64,000 nucleotides of DNA from assembly GCA_030160035.1 (NCBI GenBank), contig BSNO01000003.1:186001-250000 (forward strand), read 5' to 3'. Both the position numbers and the translations under genes were made by a program. The notes under the pieces were generated by a model. It saw only the letters and a list, made by a program, of their open reading frames with translations. It was not told where the DNA came from and did no database searches. Below are positions 17,845 to 28,817 of this stretch, piece after piece. Numbering within the stretch: position 1 is the first letter of the stretch; each line of letters opens with the position of its first letter. The stretch is from Rhizobium albus. Its GTDB lineage: Bacteria > Pseudomonadota > Alphaproteobacteria > Rhizobiales > Rhizobiaceae.

Positions 17845-19179
17845 ATGCGCATGAACACCATCTCATTGCCGCAAGGTGCAACGTTTCTCCGATCGTTCCT
17901 CTATACGCTCGCCATCCTCGTCGCGGTGATCGTCCCTGCACGGGCGCAGGTCGAGATCGACATCAATCAGGGCAACATCGAGCCGCTGCCGATCGCGGTG
18001 ACCCGTTTCCAGTCGACCGACGATCTTGGTCAGCAGGTTGCCGACGTCGTCACGGCAGATCTGCGCCGTTCAGGCCTGTTCAACCCGATCAATCCTTCGG
18101 CTTTCATCCAGCAGATCACCGACCCGAACGCGACGCCGCGTTTTGAAGACTGGCGCGTGATTGGCGCAGACGCGATGGTCACCGGCGCAGTGTCGCGCGA
18201 GCCGGATGGTCGCCTGAAGGCCGAGTTTCGCCTTTGGGATACCGTTGCCGGCCAGCAGCTCGTGGGCGAGCAGTTCTTCACGCAGCCCGAAAACTGGCGC
18301 CGCGTTGCACATATCATCGCCGATGCGATCTATGAGCGCTTGACCGGCGAGCAGGGCTATTTCGATACCCGCGTCGTCTTCGTCTCCGAAAGCGGTCCGA
18401 AGGATTCGCGCCAGAAGCGTCTCGCCATCATGGACCAAGACGGGGCGAATGTGCGCTTCCTGACCCAGGGCAACGAACTCGTCCTGACGCCACGCTTCTC
18501 GCCGAGCCGCCAGGAAATCACCTACATGTCGTTCGAAGGCGGTCAGCCTCGCGTCTACCTTCTTCAGCTGGAGACCGGTCAGCGCGAGATCGTCGGCAAC
18601 TTCCCCGGCATGACGTTTTCGCCGCGCTTCTCGCCCGATGGTCAGCGCGTCATCATGAGCCTGCAGCAGGACGGCAACGCCAACATCTACGCGATGGACC
18701 TGCGTTCACGCCAGACAACACGGCTGACCTCGACGACCGCAATCGACACCTCGCCCTCCTATTCTCCGGACGGCAACCGCGTCGTGTTCGAGTCCGATCG
18801 CGGCGGTCGCCAGCAGCTTTACGTGATGAACGCCGATGGCTCCAACCAGCAGCGCATCTCTTTCGGTGATGGCTCCTATTCGACCCCGGTCTGGTCGCCG
18901 CGCGGTGATCTGATCGCATTCACCAAGCAGTCGGGCGGCCGGTTCTCGATCGGCGTCATGCGTCCAGACGGCTCCGGCGAGCGCATCCTGACATCCGGCT
19001 TCCATAATGAAGGCCCGACCTGGGCTCCCAATGGCCGCGTGCTCATGTTCTTCCGTCAGCCGGCCGGCTCCGGTGGTCCGCAGCTCTATTCGATCGACCT
19101 GACGGGCTACAACGAACAGCCGATCCAGACCCCGAACTACGGCTCGGATCCGGCCTGGTCGCCGCTTCTCGAAGGTTGA
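17845..19179 (+). CDS. tolB: Tol-Pal periplasmic beta-propeller TolB
   Basis: A 444-residue periplasmic protein. A signal peptide spans residues 1-35, ending PARA-Q. The N-terminal domain ([17 protein letters not shown]) is followed by a six-bladed propeller with the repeated SPDG/SP motifs ([27 protein letters not shown]). It binds Pal and releases it when engaged by TolA. GAAAGG upstream supports the first of two nearby ATGs at 17845. It is 15 bases after tolA. Confidence 0.96.
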   Translation: MRMNTISLPQGATFLRSFLYTLAILVAVIVPARAQVEIDINQGNIEPLPIAVTRFQSTDDLGQQVADVVTADLRRSGLFNPINPSAFIQQITDPNATPRFEDWRVIGADAMVTGAVSREPDGRLKAEFRLWDTVAGQQLVGEQFFTQPENWRRVAHIIADAIYERLTGEQGYFDTRVVFVSESGPKDSRQKRLAIMDQDGANVRFLTQGNELVLTPRFSPSRQEITYMSFEGGQPRVYLLQLETGQREIVGNFPGMTFSPRFSPDGQRVIMSLQQDGNANIYAMDLRSRQTTRLTSTTAIDTSPSYSPDGNRVVFESDRGGRQQLYVMNADGSNQQRISFGDGSYSTPVWSPRGDLIAFTKQSGGRFSIGVMRPDGSGERILTSGFHNEGPTWAPNGRVLMFFRQPAGSGGPQLYSIDLTGYNEQPIQTPNYGSDPAWSPLLEG

Positions 19180-19273
19180 TGCAAAAGAGGCGGGCGGCAT
19201 GAATTTGCCGCCTTCCCGCCGTATTGCGCCCCTAGCTGGAAACCGGGGCGGCAAACAGCGAATCACCGGGCCG

Positions 19274-19288
19274 GTAATGGTCCGTTAA
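19274..19288. promoter_or_regulatory. Candidate CtrA box upstream of pal (one mismatch)
   Basis: GTAA-N7-TTAA followed by CC, ending 75 bases before the pal ATG. One mismatch from TTAA-N7-TTAA. It is plausible because pal may have its own promoter in the 184-base gap after tolB, but chance cannot be excluded. Confidence 0.3.
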
Positions 19289-19363
19289 CCAGCTCCATAG
19301 TAACCACATTTAGGGTTTCCGGTCATAATTCGGAAACCATGGAGACCTTCAAGGAGATCGGCC

Positions 19364-19894
19364 ATGCGCCGTTTGGAATCGTTCGCTCGCTCGCCCGGCG
19401 CAATCGCTCTCGTTGCTTTGCTCGTTCTCTCGGGCTGCGCATCTCGTAACAACATGCCCAACAGCTCGGCAGACCTCGGTCTTGGTGGCGCTGGTGGCGT
19501 CGGCGGAGCAGGTGGGGTGGCAACGCCTGGCTCGACGCAGGATTTCACAGTCAATGTCGGCGACCGCATTTTCTTCGAGACAGACTCCTCCTCGATCACT
19601 CAGCAGGCCGCCCAGACGCTCGATCGTCAGGCGCAGTGGCTGGCACAGTACTCCAACTACTCGATCACCGTCGAAGGCCATGCCGACGAGCGCGGAACGC
19701 GCGAGTACAACCTTGCGCTCGGCGCCCGCCGTGCAGCTGCCGCTCGCGACTATCTCGCCTCGCGCGGCGTACCGGCCAACCGCGTCCAGACCATTTCTTA
19801 TGGCAAGGAACGCCCGGTCGCGGTCTGCGATGATATATCCTGCTGGTCCCAGAACCGTCGTGCGGTGACGGTCCTCGGCGGCGCCGGCAGCTAA
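19364..19894 (+). CDS. pal: Peptidoglycan-associated lipoprotein Pal
   Basis: A 176-residue outer-membrane lipoprotein. The lipobox VLSGC follows a hydrophobic signal peptide. The first 40 mature residues are a Gly-rich linker (GLGGAGGVGGAGG). Residues about 60-176 are an OmpA-like peptidoglycan-binding domain with the VEGHADERGTREYNLALG motif holding the diaminopimelate-contacting Asp and Arg. It ties the outer membrane to the wall and to TolAB at the division site. A terminator follows at 19935-19959. Confidence 0.96.
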   Translation: MRRLESFARSPGAIALVALLVLSGCASRNNMPNSSADLGLGGAGGVGGAGGVATPGSTQDFTVNVGDRIFFETDSSSITQQAAQTLDRQAQWLAQYSNYSITVEGHADERGTREYNLALGARRAAAARDYLASRGVPANRVQTISYGKERPVAVCDDISCWSQNRRAVTVLGGAGS

Positions 19895-19934
19895 GCGGCG
19901 CTTCAGTCAAGTCGCTGCAGTTGAGTCGTTTCAG

Positions 19935-19959
19935 TCGGGCGGTCATTTCGGCCGCCCGA
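19935..19959 (+). terminator. Rho-independent terminator after pal
   Basis: TCGGGCGG pairs with CCGCCCGA around an 8-9 base loop, followed by TTTATTTG. It separates pal from cpoB, so cpoB may be read partly from its own promoter. Confidence 0.7.
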
Positions 19960-20070
19960 TTTATTTGTGCTTCAAACTTTGGCCGAACTCTGCTTGCAAT
20001 GCTGTGCGCCGGTTATACATGGTGTTGGTCTCTCTCGACCAACGCGGCCCACAAAGCGGATTGACTGACA

Positions 20071-21060
20071 ATGGCTGTCGTATCTCGTATCTCATTCCTG
20101 CGTGCTTCCGTCGTCGCGCTGACGGCGGTGATGACGGCGTCCGCTGCACAGGCCGGACCGTTCGATTTTCTCACGCGGCTCGCGCCACCTGCACCTGTTG
20201 GAACCGCGCCCGGAATGGGCGGCGCTCCGATCGTTCAGGTGCAGGGCGCCGACGCTCAGTTCCAGATTGGTCAGCTCCAGGAAGAGATCCGCCGCCTGAA
20301 TGGCCGCATCGAAGAGCTCGGCTTCCAGATGCTGCAGATCCAGGAGCAGATGCGCCAGGTGCAGGAAGACAACGAGTTCCGTTTCCAGGCGCTCGAGGGC
20401 GGGGCGCCGTCGGGCGACGCGACCCGGACCAACAGCATCACGAATGGAACGGGTGCGTCGAGCAACGATGGCGCTTCGGCCGATCTTCCGGGGATCCAGC
20501 CGGATGTCGCTGCCGCGCCGACACCGCCGACACAGCCGTCATCCACGGTCGCCCCTGGTGAAACGCAGCTGGGCTCATTGACCTTCGACGAGCAGGGCAA
20601 TCTGTCCCGCACCCTGGACACGGCCACGAGCGGCAGCAACGCCGCCGGCACCGGGCAGATGGCATCGCTGTCGCTTGATGATCCCGATGCGCTCTACCGC
20701 GATGCCTACAACCTCGTTCTCGCCGGCGATTATGCAGACGCCGAGGCGGCATTCCGAGACTATATCGACATTTTCCCCGACGGCGGACAGATCGCCGACG
20801 CGCATTTCTGGCTGGGCGAAAGCCAGTTCTCGCAAGGAAGCTTCAGCGATTCCGCGCGCACGTTCCTCAATGCGCACCAGAACTTTCCCCAGGCGGACAA
20901 GGCTCCGGAAATGCTGCTAAAGCTCGGCATGTCGCTGGCGGCTCTCGACAACCGGGACACGGCCTGTGCGACGTATCGTGAAGTGCTGTCGCGCTACCCG
21001 GATGCTCCGGCGACGGTCAAAGACAAAGTGACGCGCGAGCAGTCCAACGCCAGTTGCTGA
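20071..21060 (+). CDS. cpoB: Tol-Pal system protein CpoB (YbgF)
   Basis: A 329-residue periplasmic protein. A signal peptide (ending ASAAQA-G) precedes an N-terminal trimerising coiled coil (FQIGQLQEEIRRLNGRIEEL), a low-complexity linker, and C-terminal TPR repeats (YRDAYNLVLAGDYADAEAAF, FWLGESQFSQGSF, MLLKLGMSLAAL). It coordinates Tol with cell-wall synthesis in E. coli. The stop codon overlaps the tilS start (TGATG), so the next gene is translationally coupled. Confidence 0.92.
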   Translation: MAVVSRISFLRASVVALTAVMTASAAQAGPFDFLTRLAPPAPVGTAPGMGGAPIVQVQGADAQFQIGQLQEEIRRLNGRIEELGFQMLQIQEQMRQVQEDNEFRFQALEGGAPSGDATRTNSITNGTGASSNDGASADLPGIQPDVAAAPTPPTQPSSTVAPGETQLGSLTFDEQGNLSRTLDTATSGSNAAGTGQMASLSLDDPDALYRDAYNLVLAGDYADAEAAFRDYIDIFPDGGQIADAHFWLGESQFSQGSFSDSARTFLNAHQNFPQADKAPEMLLKLGMSLAALDNRDTACATYREVLSRYPDAPATVKDKVTREQSNASC

Positions 21061-22436
21061 TGGCGGAGCGTGGTCCGGCACCTGAACTTGCCACTGCGCG
21101 TTGCCTCGAGAATCTGATCGATCCATCGCGCCCGCTGCTCTTGGCCGTTTCCGGCGGCAGCGATTCCATGGGGATGCTCCTCGCTTTTCACCGAACGGTG
21201 ACGGGCGCCCACCCTGGAATCCGCATTTCAGCGGCCACTGTCGATCACCGCCTGCGCCCCGAAGCTGCAGATGAAGCTGCAGCGGTCGCCGCATTGTGCG
21301 CAAGTCTAGGTATCGATCATCGCATCCTGCCCTGGATTAGCGAAAAACCATCAAGCGGCATCCAGGCCGCGGCGCGGCTGGCCCGCTATAGTCTTCTTGC
21401 AGATGAAGCAGGCCGCATCGGTGCGGGCGCAGTGTTGACGGCTCACACGCTCGACGACCAGTTCGAGACCGTTCAGATGCGCGCCGCCCGACAAGGCGAT
21501 ACCGATGCGTTCGGATCCGCCGGCATGGCACCGCAGATGCTGTTCGAGAAGAAAACCTGGGTCGTCCGCCCGTTCCTAAACTGTCGGCGCGAGGACCTTC
21601 GGCATTATCTCAAGGCTCAGGGCGTGGACTGGATCGACGATCCAAGCAATGCAGATCCGCGCTTTGAACGCGTGCGGCAACGGAGCAAGACGTCACTCGA
21701 CACTTCGGATGAGAGGGAGTTTCTGCGTCGAACCGAGACTGCTGCAATCATGCGAGGCGACCGTGCCGAGCTGGTCGCTGCTGCGATCGATGCCCATGCC
21801 AGCCAGTGGCGCTGCACCTTGTTCGTCATGCGTGACGACGGCACATTGAGCCAGTCCCTATTCGCCGAGGCGGTGGCCGAGCTGATCGCGCTCGCCGGTG
21901 GGCTCGTCTATCCGATCGCCGGCCCGAAGATGGTGAAGCTTCAGACATTTCTGGATGAGGCCAAACCGGGCAGCCGACTGGCGCTGGGCCGATGCATCGT
22001 CATGCGTCGCGCGGGCAATGTTCTCATCTGGCGCGAGGATCGGGGTTTTACCAATCTGATCGTTGAGCCGCGGGGCGCCGGGTTGTGGGATGGGAGGTTT
22101 CGCGTCGAAAATGCTACGGACCGCCCAGTCCTGATCACACGAACGGCGCCCATGACTGACAGCGAGGATTTAGACGTTCCAGATGCCGCAACGCCTTCCA
22201 TCGCGGCAGCAGCCTGTTCAGCCCTTCCAAGGGCGCTCTTTGCGTCGCTCGAACCCGGCGAGAGCAGAGGCGGTTGGCCAGGCATTCAGCCAATTCCGGT
22301 GATCGCGCGCTACGACACCTTTCTGCCGGTATTCGAGCGGACAATTGGAGTTGCGCTTACGCGATTGCTGGGTTTGAAGCCCTATCCGGCGCCACCGCTT
22401 GCCACTGTGAACCTTGATCGAATGATGCGACAATAG
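21060..22436 (+). CDS. tilS: tRNA(Ile)-lysidine synthetase TilS
   Basis: A 458-residue N-type ATP pyrophosphatase that modifies C34 of tRNA-Ile(CAU) to lysidine so that it reads AUA. The PP-loop SGGSDS is at residues 31-36, followed by the family segments TVDHRLRPEAADEA and TAHTLDDQFETVQMR. I placed the start at the ATG overlapping the cpoB stop. The C-terminal half is weakly conserved, as is usual. The coupling of cpoB-tilS-ftsH is a common alphaproteobacterial arrangement. Confidence 0.93.
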   Translation: MAERGPAPELATARCLENLIDPSRPLLLAVSGGSDSMGMLLAFHRTVTGAHPGIRISAATVDHRLRPEAADEAAAVAALCASLGIDHRILPWISEKPSSGIQAAARLARYSLLADEAGRIGAGAVLTAHTLDDQFETVQMRAARQGDTDAFGSAGMAPQMLFEKKTWVVRPFLNCRREDLRHYLKAQGVDWIDDPSNADPRFERVRQRSKTSLDTSDEREFLRRTETAAIMRGDRAELVAAAIDAHASQWRCTLFVMRDDGTLSQSLFAEAVAELIALAGGLVYPIAGPKMVKLQTFLDEAKPGSRLALGRCIVMRRAGNVLIWREDRGFTNLIVEPRGAGLWDGRFRVENATDRPVLITRTAPMTDSEDLDVPDAATPSIAAAACSALPRALFASLEPGESRGGWPGIQPIPVIARYDTFLPVFERTIGVALTRLLGLKPYPAPPLATVNLDRMMRQ

Positions 22437-22526
22437 CCGCCTTGGCAAGGGGCTGCGCCAAACCTATGTTAGCTCTCGACGAGCAGTTCGATTGACCGGC
22501 GAGCCTATGCCGCCCTGGGGAGTTCA

Positions 22527-24458
<1,932 letters not shown>

Positions 24459-24497
24459 CCGCGCTTGCTGCCCGGACTTCTTTTACCACAACTGTGG

Positions 24498-24524
24498 AAA
24501 GGCCGCCCTCATGGGCGGCCTTTT
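24498..24524 (+). terminator. Rho-independent terminator after ftsH
   Basis: AAAGGCCGCCC pairs with GGGCGGCCTTTT around TCAT, 40 bases after the ftsH stop. Confidence 0.85.
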
Positions 24525-24636
24525 GACTTCAATCAACCTATTATAACCACAACTGCGCATAATCTGATGCGAAGAGCGCCGCTCAGCCGGCTTCTCGAGG
24601 ACGGCAAAGCAGTAGTCTAGATAAAGCGGGACATTC

Positions 24637-25989
24637 ATGACGCGTCGTTACTTTGGCACCGATGGCATCAGGGGCACCTCCAACACCGGCAACATGACAC
24701 CCGACGTCGCGATGCGCGTCGGTTTGGCTGTCGGCACGCTGTTTCGCCGTGGCGACCACCGCCATCGCGTCGTGATCGGCAAGGACACGCGACTGTCGGG
24801 CTATATGCTGGAAAACGCGCTGGTCGCGGGCTTCACGGCCGCCGGTCTCGACGTCTTCCTGCTGGGCCCGATCCCGACGCCCGCCGTTGCGATGCTGACG
24901 CGCTCGATGCGCTGCGACATCGGCGTGATGATCTCCGCCTCGCACAATCCCTACCAGGACAACGGGATCAAGTTGTTCGGCCCGGACGGCTACAAGCTGT
25001 CCGACGAGGTCGAGGCGACGATCGAAAGCCTGATCGACGACGACATGGCCAAGCTGCTTGCGCCTGCGGACAAGATCGGCCGTGCGAAGCGCGTCGATGG
25101 CGACATCTACCGCTATATCGAATTCGTGAAGCGGACACTGCCACGCGACGTCACTTTGAACGGGCTGCGCATCGCCATCGACTGCGCCAATGGTGCTGCC
25201 TACAAGGTGGCACCGGCAGCACTATGGGAGCTGGGCGCTGAAGTCGTTCCGCTCGGTGTCGAACCCAACGGCCGCAACATCAATCTCGATTGCGGATCGA
25301 CGAGCCCCGTCGCGCTCGCCAAGAAGGTCCATGAAGTGCGCGCCGATATCGGCATCGCGCTCGACGGCGACGCGGACCGTGTGCTGATCGTCGACGAGAA
25401 CGGCACGGTGGTGGATGGCGACCAGCTGATGGCCGTGATCGCCGAATCCTGGGCAGCCGATGAGCGACTCGTCGGCGGCGGCGTCGTTGCCACCGTGATG
25501 TCGAATCTCGGTCTCGAGCGCTTCCTCGGAAACAAGGGCCTGTCGCTCCAGCGCACCAAGGTCGGCGACCGCTATGTGGTCGAACACATGCGAAGCCATA
25601 ATTTCAATGTCGGCGGCGAGCAGTCCGGCCATATTGTGCTATCCGATTTCGCGACCACGGGAGATGGCCTGGTCGCTGCGCTCCAGGTACTCGCCTGCGT
25701 CAAGCGCATGGACAAGCCGGTGAGCGAAGTCTGCCGTCGCTTCGAGCCCGTCCCGCAATTGCTGCGGAACGTACGTGTCAGCGGCGGGAAGCCGCTTGAG
25801 GACAAGTCCGTGCAGGAGGCGATCGCCGATGCAACGGCTGCGCTCGACAATGCGGGCCGGCTCGTGATCAGGGCCTCCGGAACCGAGCCGCTGATCCGGG
25901 TGATGGCGGAAGGCGACGACCGCGCCCAGATCGAAAAGATCGTCGACGATCTCGTCGGCGTCATCTCCGGCGTTCGCCAGGCTGCCTGA
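24637..25989 (+). CDS. glmM: Phosphoglucosamine mutase
   Basis: A 450-residue phosphohexomutase that converts glucosamine-6-P to glucosamine-1-P for UDP-GlcNAc, and hence for peptidoglycan and lipid A. The phosphoserine loop [13 protein letters not shown] has its catalytic Ser at residue 102. The Mg site is DGDADRVL, the sugar loop GGEQSGHI, and the phosphate-binding loop [12 protein letters not shown]. The start [14 protein letters not shown] is canonical. The ftsH-glmM order is common in proteobacteria. Confidence 0.97.
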   Translation: MTRRYFGTDGIRGTSNTGNMTPDVAMRVGLAVGTLFRRGDHRHRVVIGKDTRLSGYMLENALVAGFTAAGLDVFLLGPIPTPAVAMLTRSMRCDIGVMISASHNPYQDNGIKLFGPDGYKLSDEVEATIESLIDDDMAKLLAPADKIGRAKRVDGDIYRYIEFVKRTLPRDVTLNGLRIAIDCANGAAYKVAPAALWELGAEVVPLGVEPNGRNINLDCGSTSPVALAKKVHEVRADIGIALDGDADRVLIVDENGTVVDGDQLMAVIAESWAADERLVGGGVVATVMSNLGLERFLGNKGLSLQRTKVGDRYVVEHMRSHNFNVGGEQSGHIVLSDFATTGDGLVAALQVLACVKRMDKPVSEVCRRFEPVPQLLRNVRVSGGKPLEDKSVQEAIADATAALDNAGRLVIRASGTEPLIRVMAEGDDRAQIEKIVDDLVGVISGVRQAA

Positions 25990-26023
25990 GCTATTAACGA
26001 TCGATCAAGAATTGAACTGACAC

Positions 26024-26060
26024 AGGCCCTCGCTCCACTGCGGATCGGGGGCCTTGTCTT
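26024..26060 (+). terminator. Possible terminator after glmM
   Basis: AGGCCC pairs with GGGCCT around a long loop, followed by TGTCTTTG. It is an imperfect hairpin 35 bases after glmM. Confidence 0.45.
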
Positions 26061-26105
26061 TGCCATGGTGAGAAGTTCGATAATAATCCTGGTAAACAGA
26101 CGTGG

Positions 26106-26120
26106 TTAAAACCTATTTAA
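26106..26120. promoter_or_regulatory. Perfect CtrA box upstream of outer membrane protein gene
   Basis: TTAA-N7-TTAA (half-sites at 26106-26109 and 26117-26120), followed by CCAT so that the second half reads TTAACCAT, the Caulobacter CtrA consensus. It ends 71 bases before the ATG at 26192. CtrA itself is encoded in this window. By base composition such a perfect site is expected far less than once per window. Confidence 0.6.
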
Positions 26121-26191
26121 CCATTGGTATTCATGATCCATCACGAGACAGCGACCGGCTCAGCCGGCTTATTTTGTGAAGGATGGATACT

Positions 26192-26974
26192 ATGCTGCGA
26201 AGGGCAATGGCGACCACGGTCGTAACTCTGCTTGCCGGCGCCAGCCTGCCTGCGCAGGCGGCGGATATCTATGTACCGCCGGTCTATGAACCGGCTCCCA
26301 AGATCGAACTCGGCGGGTTCTATCTCAAGGGTTATCTGGGAATGAGCAACCAGCGCGTCGGCTCACTCTACAACGTGCTCTTCGATACGACCGCTGACCT
26401 CGTCATCCGCGACAAGAACTTCGAAGCCGGTGTACTGGGCGGTGGCGGCGTCGGTTACGCCGTCAACAACTGGCTGCGTCTCGACGCAACGGCCGAATAT
26501 CGCGGCGAAGCAGGCTTCCATGGCCTCGATACCTTCACCGACGCTGGAGGCAATGCCCGGTTCAACAACTACACGGCCAAGAAGTCGGAGTGGCTGTTCC
26601 TCGCAAACCTTTACGCCGATCTCGGCAACTTCAACGGCATCGTGCCTTACGTCGGCGCCGGTATCGGTGCTTCGCGCAACTCGATCCACTCCTTCCGCGA
26701 CGCTGGCATCGACCCGGCAACAGGCTCGCCCACGCTCGCCTACGCCGATTCCGACAGCAACTGGGATTTGGCCTGGGCGCTCCACGCGGGTGTCGGCTAT
26801 GAAGTCACCGACCAGCTGACGGTCGATTTCGGTTACTCCTATGTCCATCTCGGCGATGGCCAGAGCGGCGATATCACGACTTTTGACGGCACGAACAACA
26901 TCGTCAATCCGATGGAATTCCGCGACATCAGCTCGCACGATTTCAAGGTCGGCGTACGGTACGCCTTCCACTGA
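26192..26974 (+). CDS. Outer membrane beta-barrel protein, Omp25/RopB-like (copy 1)
   Basis: A 260-residue outer-membrane protein. The signal peptide ends PAQAA-D, then YVPPVYEPAP. The barrel region shows alternating aromatic/polar strands (FYLKGYLGMSN, WLRLDATAEYRGE, GIVPYVGAGIGASRN, QLTVDFGYSYVHLGDG) and ends DFKVGVRYAFH with the C-terminal aromatic signal for BAM assembly. I chose the ATG at 26192 because AAGGA lies 8 bases upstream; the ATG at 26183 overlaps that site. A paralogue follows at 27183. Omp25 relatives are major envelope proteins in Brucella and rhizobia. Confidence 0.85.
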   Translation: MLRRAMATTVVTLLAGASLPAQAADIYVPPVYEPAPKIELGGFYLKGYLGMSNQRVGSLYNVLFDTTADLVIRDKNFEAGVLGGGGVGYAVNNWLRLDATAEYRGEAGFHGLDTFTDAGGNARFNNYTAKKSEWLFLANLYADLGNFNGIVPYVGAGIGASRNSIHSFRDAGIDPATGSPTLAYADSDSNWDLAWALHAGVGYEVTDQLTVDFGYSYVHLGDGQSGDITTFDGTNNIVNPMEFRDISSHDFKVGVRYAFH

Positions 26975-27000
26975 TCGATCTTTCAAATCAGCCACGATCG

Positions 27001-27031
27001 AACCCCGTCTCTCAAAGAGGCGGGGTTTTTT
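27001..27031 (+). terminator. Rho-independent terminator after first outer membrane protein gene
   Basis: AACCCCG pairs with CGGGGTT around TCTCTCAAAGAGG, which itself can extend the stem, followed by TTTTTT. Confidence 0.8.
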
Positions 27032-27079
27032 GCTGTTCTTCAGCGGCAAAACCACGAAAAACATGCTTAACGAACATGC

Positions 27080-27094
27080 TTAACCGGGACTTAA
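27080..27094. promoter_or_regulatory. Perfect CtrA box upstream of second outer membrane protein gene
   Basis: TTAA-N7-TTAA (half-sites at 27080-27083 and 27091-27094), followed by CCAC. A third TTAA at 27067-27070 lies in the repeated sequence CATGCTTAAC. The box ends 88 bases before the ATG at 27183, almost the same placement as the box of the first paralogue. A GAATC (GANTC) methylation site lies at 27128-27132 between box and gene. Confidence 0.6.
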
Positions 27095-27182
27095 CCACTC
27101 TCCACTCATGATTGCACCATCGAGACCGAATCCGGCAAAGGCCATCGGCTTTCCTGTGAGCGGCAATTTTGAGAGGCAATCC

Positions 27183-27881
27183 ATGGTCAAGCACATCATC
27201 TCTTGTCTGGTCGTATCCGCAGCGGTCACCGCTGGTTTTTCCGGTACGAGCGCCGCAGCCGATCTGGACAGGATCATCTATTCTCCCGAAATCGACCGCA
27301 CGCGTCCCATTGAGATTGGCAATGGCTGGTACCTGCGGGGCGACATCGGCTACGCGGTCGATGACGAAACCGGCAATGGCGATTTCGACAGCTTCCGCAT
27401 GAAGTCAGAGGTATCCGGTGGATTGGGCGCCGGTTACCAGTGGACCGACCTCATCCGCACGGATCTGACGGTCGACTACATGAAGGGCGATGCCGAAGGA
27501 GTGGTCGCCGGTGGCTTCTGCAACGTCGCTCAGCCCTGCGGATATGATGCCTTTGCGCTGCTGGCCAACGCCTATGTGGACCTCGGCACCATCGCAGGTT
27601 TCACACCTTATGTCGGCGCCGGCGCCGGCTACACCTATGCGGGCTTCGACGACGTGGAAGTTGGACTTGCCCGTTTCGGCGGCGGCGACGATTGGCGATT
27701 CACCTACGCCCTGATGGCCGGCATGTCCTACGACGTGTCCAAGAGCCTGAAGGTCGATTTCGGCTATCGCTACATGGATGTCGACGGGGGCGCCGTGGTC
27801 GACACGCTGACCGGGACGGTCGACGACGATGGGTTCACGCGCCACGAAGTTCGCGCAGGTCTGCGCTACTCTCTCTGGTAG
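27183..27881 (+). CDS. Outer membrane beta-barrel protein, Omp25/RopB-like (copy 2)
   Basis: A 232-residue paralogue of the preceding gene. The signal peptide ends SAAA-D. Barrel strands include WYLRGDIGYAVDDE, GLGAGYQWTDLIRTDLTVDY, FTPYVGAGAGYTYAG and LKVDFGYRYMDVDGG, and the protein ends HEVRAGLRYSLW. It has the same architecture as copy 1, with modest sequence identity by eye. The start MVKHIISCLVV at 27183 follows an AGAGG site. Tandem duplication with a matching CtrA box at each copy suggests shared cell-cycle control. Confidence 0.85.
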   Translation: MVKHIISCLVVSAAVTAGFSGTSAAADLDRIIYSPEIDRTRPIEIGNGWYLRGDIGYAVDDETGNGDFDSFRMKSEVSGGLGAGYQWTDLIRTDLTVDYMKGDAEGVVAGGFCNVAQPCGYDAFALLANAYVDLGTIAGFTPYVGAGAGYTYAGFDDVEVGLARFGGGDDWRFTYALMAGMSYDVSKSLKVDFGYRYMDVDGGAVVDTLTGTVDDDGFTRHEVRAGLRYSLW

Positions 27882-27900
27882 TCGAAGCTATGCAGTAGAC

Positions 27901-27935
27901 AAAAGGCGGCGAGGATACCTCAGCCGCCTTTTTTG
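27901..27935. terminator. Rho-independent terminator after second outer membrane protein gene
   Basis: AAAAGGCGGC pairs with GCCGCCTTTTTT around GAGGATACCTCA, which adds a GAGG/CCTC stem. It is also suited to the convergent lipoprotein gene at 27960. Confidence 0.85.
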
Positions 27936-27959
27936 TTGGCGTGGTGGGCAAGGTGACGC

Positions 27960-28187
27960 TCACTTGCCGAAAAGAATGCCTGTGCCGCCGGTATCCACGA
28001 TGCGTCCGCGGACCGAACTGCTGCGCTGCCGCGCTGCTACTTGCTCTTGGCGGACTTCAAGCTCCGTCTTGACGGGGGCAGCACGATATTCGGTGTAGCC
28101 GGCATAGCCGCCACCGCTGCTGCAGCCTGCTGCAAGACCTGTCAGAACGATAAACCCGGCGAGCCGGGGTAAGAATGATGGCCGCAT
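27960..28187 (-). CDS. Small putative lipoprotein
   Basis: A 75-residue protein with a clear lipoprotein signal peptide (FIVLTGLAAGC, lipobox LAAGC). The mature part of about 54 residues begins SSGGGYAGYTEYR and contains a charged stretch (TELEVRQEQVAARQRSSS). It resembles no family I can name. It lies alone on the minus strand, facing the two outer membrane protein genes and divergent from the small secreted protein array. Confidence 0.6.
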   Translation of the reverse strand: MRPSFLPRLAGFIVLTGLAAGCSSGGGYAGYTEYRAAPVKTELEVRQEQVAARQRSSSVRGRIVDTGGTGILFGK

Positions 28188-28300
28188 ATGGCTGCTCCCT
28201 GTACGTTATACGCGCTTTTTGCGCGTTCAGCGTCGGCAAGGCAAGGTGTGCCGCCTCACGTCTTCGAAAGTGCGATCACGCGATTGTTTTCATGAGCGGT

Positions 28301-28317
28301 GTCACACAGCGTTCACA
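28301..28317 (+). repeat. 17-bp direct repeat, copy 1, upstream of secreted-protein array
   Basis: GTCACACAGCGTTCACA, 109 bases before the ATG at 28427. An identical copy lies at 28682-28698, and a diverged one at 28774-28790. The two halves, GTCAC and GTTCAC, form an imperfect direct repeat with about one helical turn between them, as in many dimeric-regulator operators. Confidence 0.6.
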
Positions 28318-28426
28318 ATATAGGCTCTTCCGACCGAGCCCGTCCCGAACCACATGGTCGCCAACAGCGAGCAGCGCCTCGGCGCGCGTGCCTGTCAAAA
28401 ACAAAAAAATTCCAAGGACCATCTTC

Positions 28427-28639
28427 ATGAAGAATTCTGTGTTCGCGGTTGTCACCGCTTTGCTGGCAGTCACCTTTTCCCACCAGTCCGCATCCGCTGA
28501 AGGCCTGTTGTGCGCCCCGCGCGGTACGTTTGCCGACAATCACGCCAGCTATGCCGCGCCGACGCGGATGGAAGCCGACTACGGCAATTTCAACGATGCG
28601 CCGCGCTTCTATCAGACGTCCCGTGCGATCGGTCGCTGA
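28427..28639 (+). CDS. Small secreted protein, divergent member of tandem family
   Basis: A 70-residue protein. The first 24 residues are a signal peptide that begins MKNSVFAV like the three following genes and ends SASA-E. The mature part is about 46 residues and carries one Cys. Its end, NFNDAPRFYQTSRAIGR, echoes the RFNDFSGPVVRQ ending of the paralogues but is diverged. AAGGA lies 8 bases upstream of the ATG. No known domain. It is the first of four tandem genes and is preceded by copy 1 of the 17-bp repeat. Confidence 0.62.
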   Translation: MKNSVFAVVTALLAVTFSHQSASAEGLLCAPRGTFADNHASYAAPTRMEADYGNFNDAPRFYQTSRAIGR

Positions 28640-28681
28640 CTGGCTCACATCGCGCTCTCGAAAAAGTTTCAAAAGAAAGTC

Positions 28682-28698
28682 GTCACACAGCGTTCACA
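28682..28698 (+). repeat. 17-bp direct repeat, copy 2
   Basis: Identical to 28301-28317, 119 bases before the ATG at 28818. A third, degenerate version (GTCACAC at 28774-28780, GTTCA at 28786-28790) lies nearer the gene. Confidence 0.6.
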
Positions 28699-28817
28699 GT
28701 TCGCGCACTGACAATCTTCCTCGAGGCGCACCACGTTACAGTCATGGAGCAGGGCAGAAGCTTGAAGCGCTCTGTCACACTCACCGTTCAAACAATAAGA
28801 ATAGAAAGGCGAATAAA

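Noticed and set aside
28299-28316. Pho box reading of the repeat upstream of the secreted-protein array
   Set aside because: The 7-4-7 spacing fits, but the second half (CGTTCAC) deviates from CTGTCAT at several positions, so the match is weak.
28301-28790. CRISPR-like reading of the short direct repeats
   Set aside because: Only two exact copies, spaced about 380 bases apart with a gene between; no cas genes.
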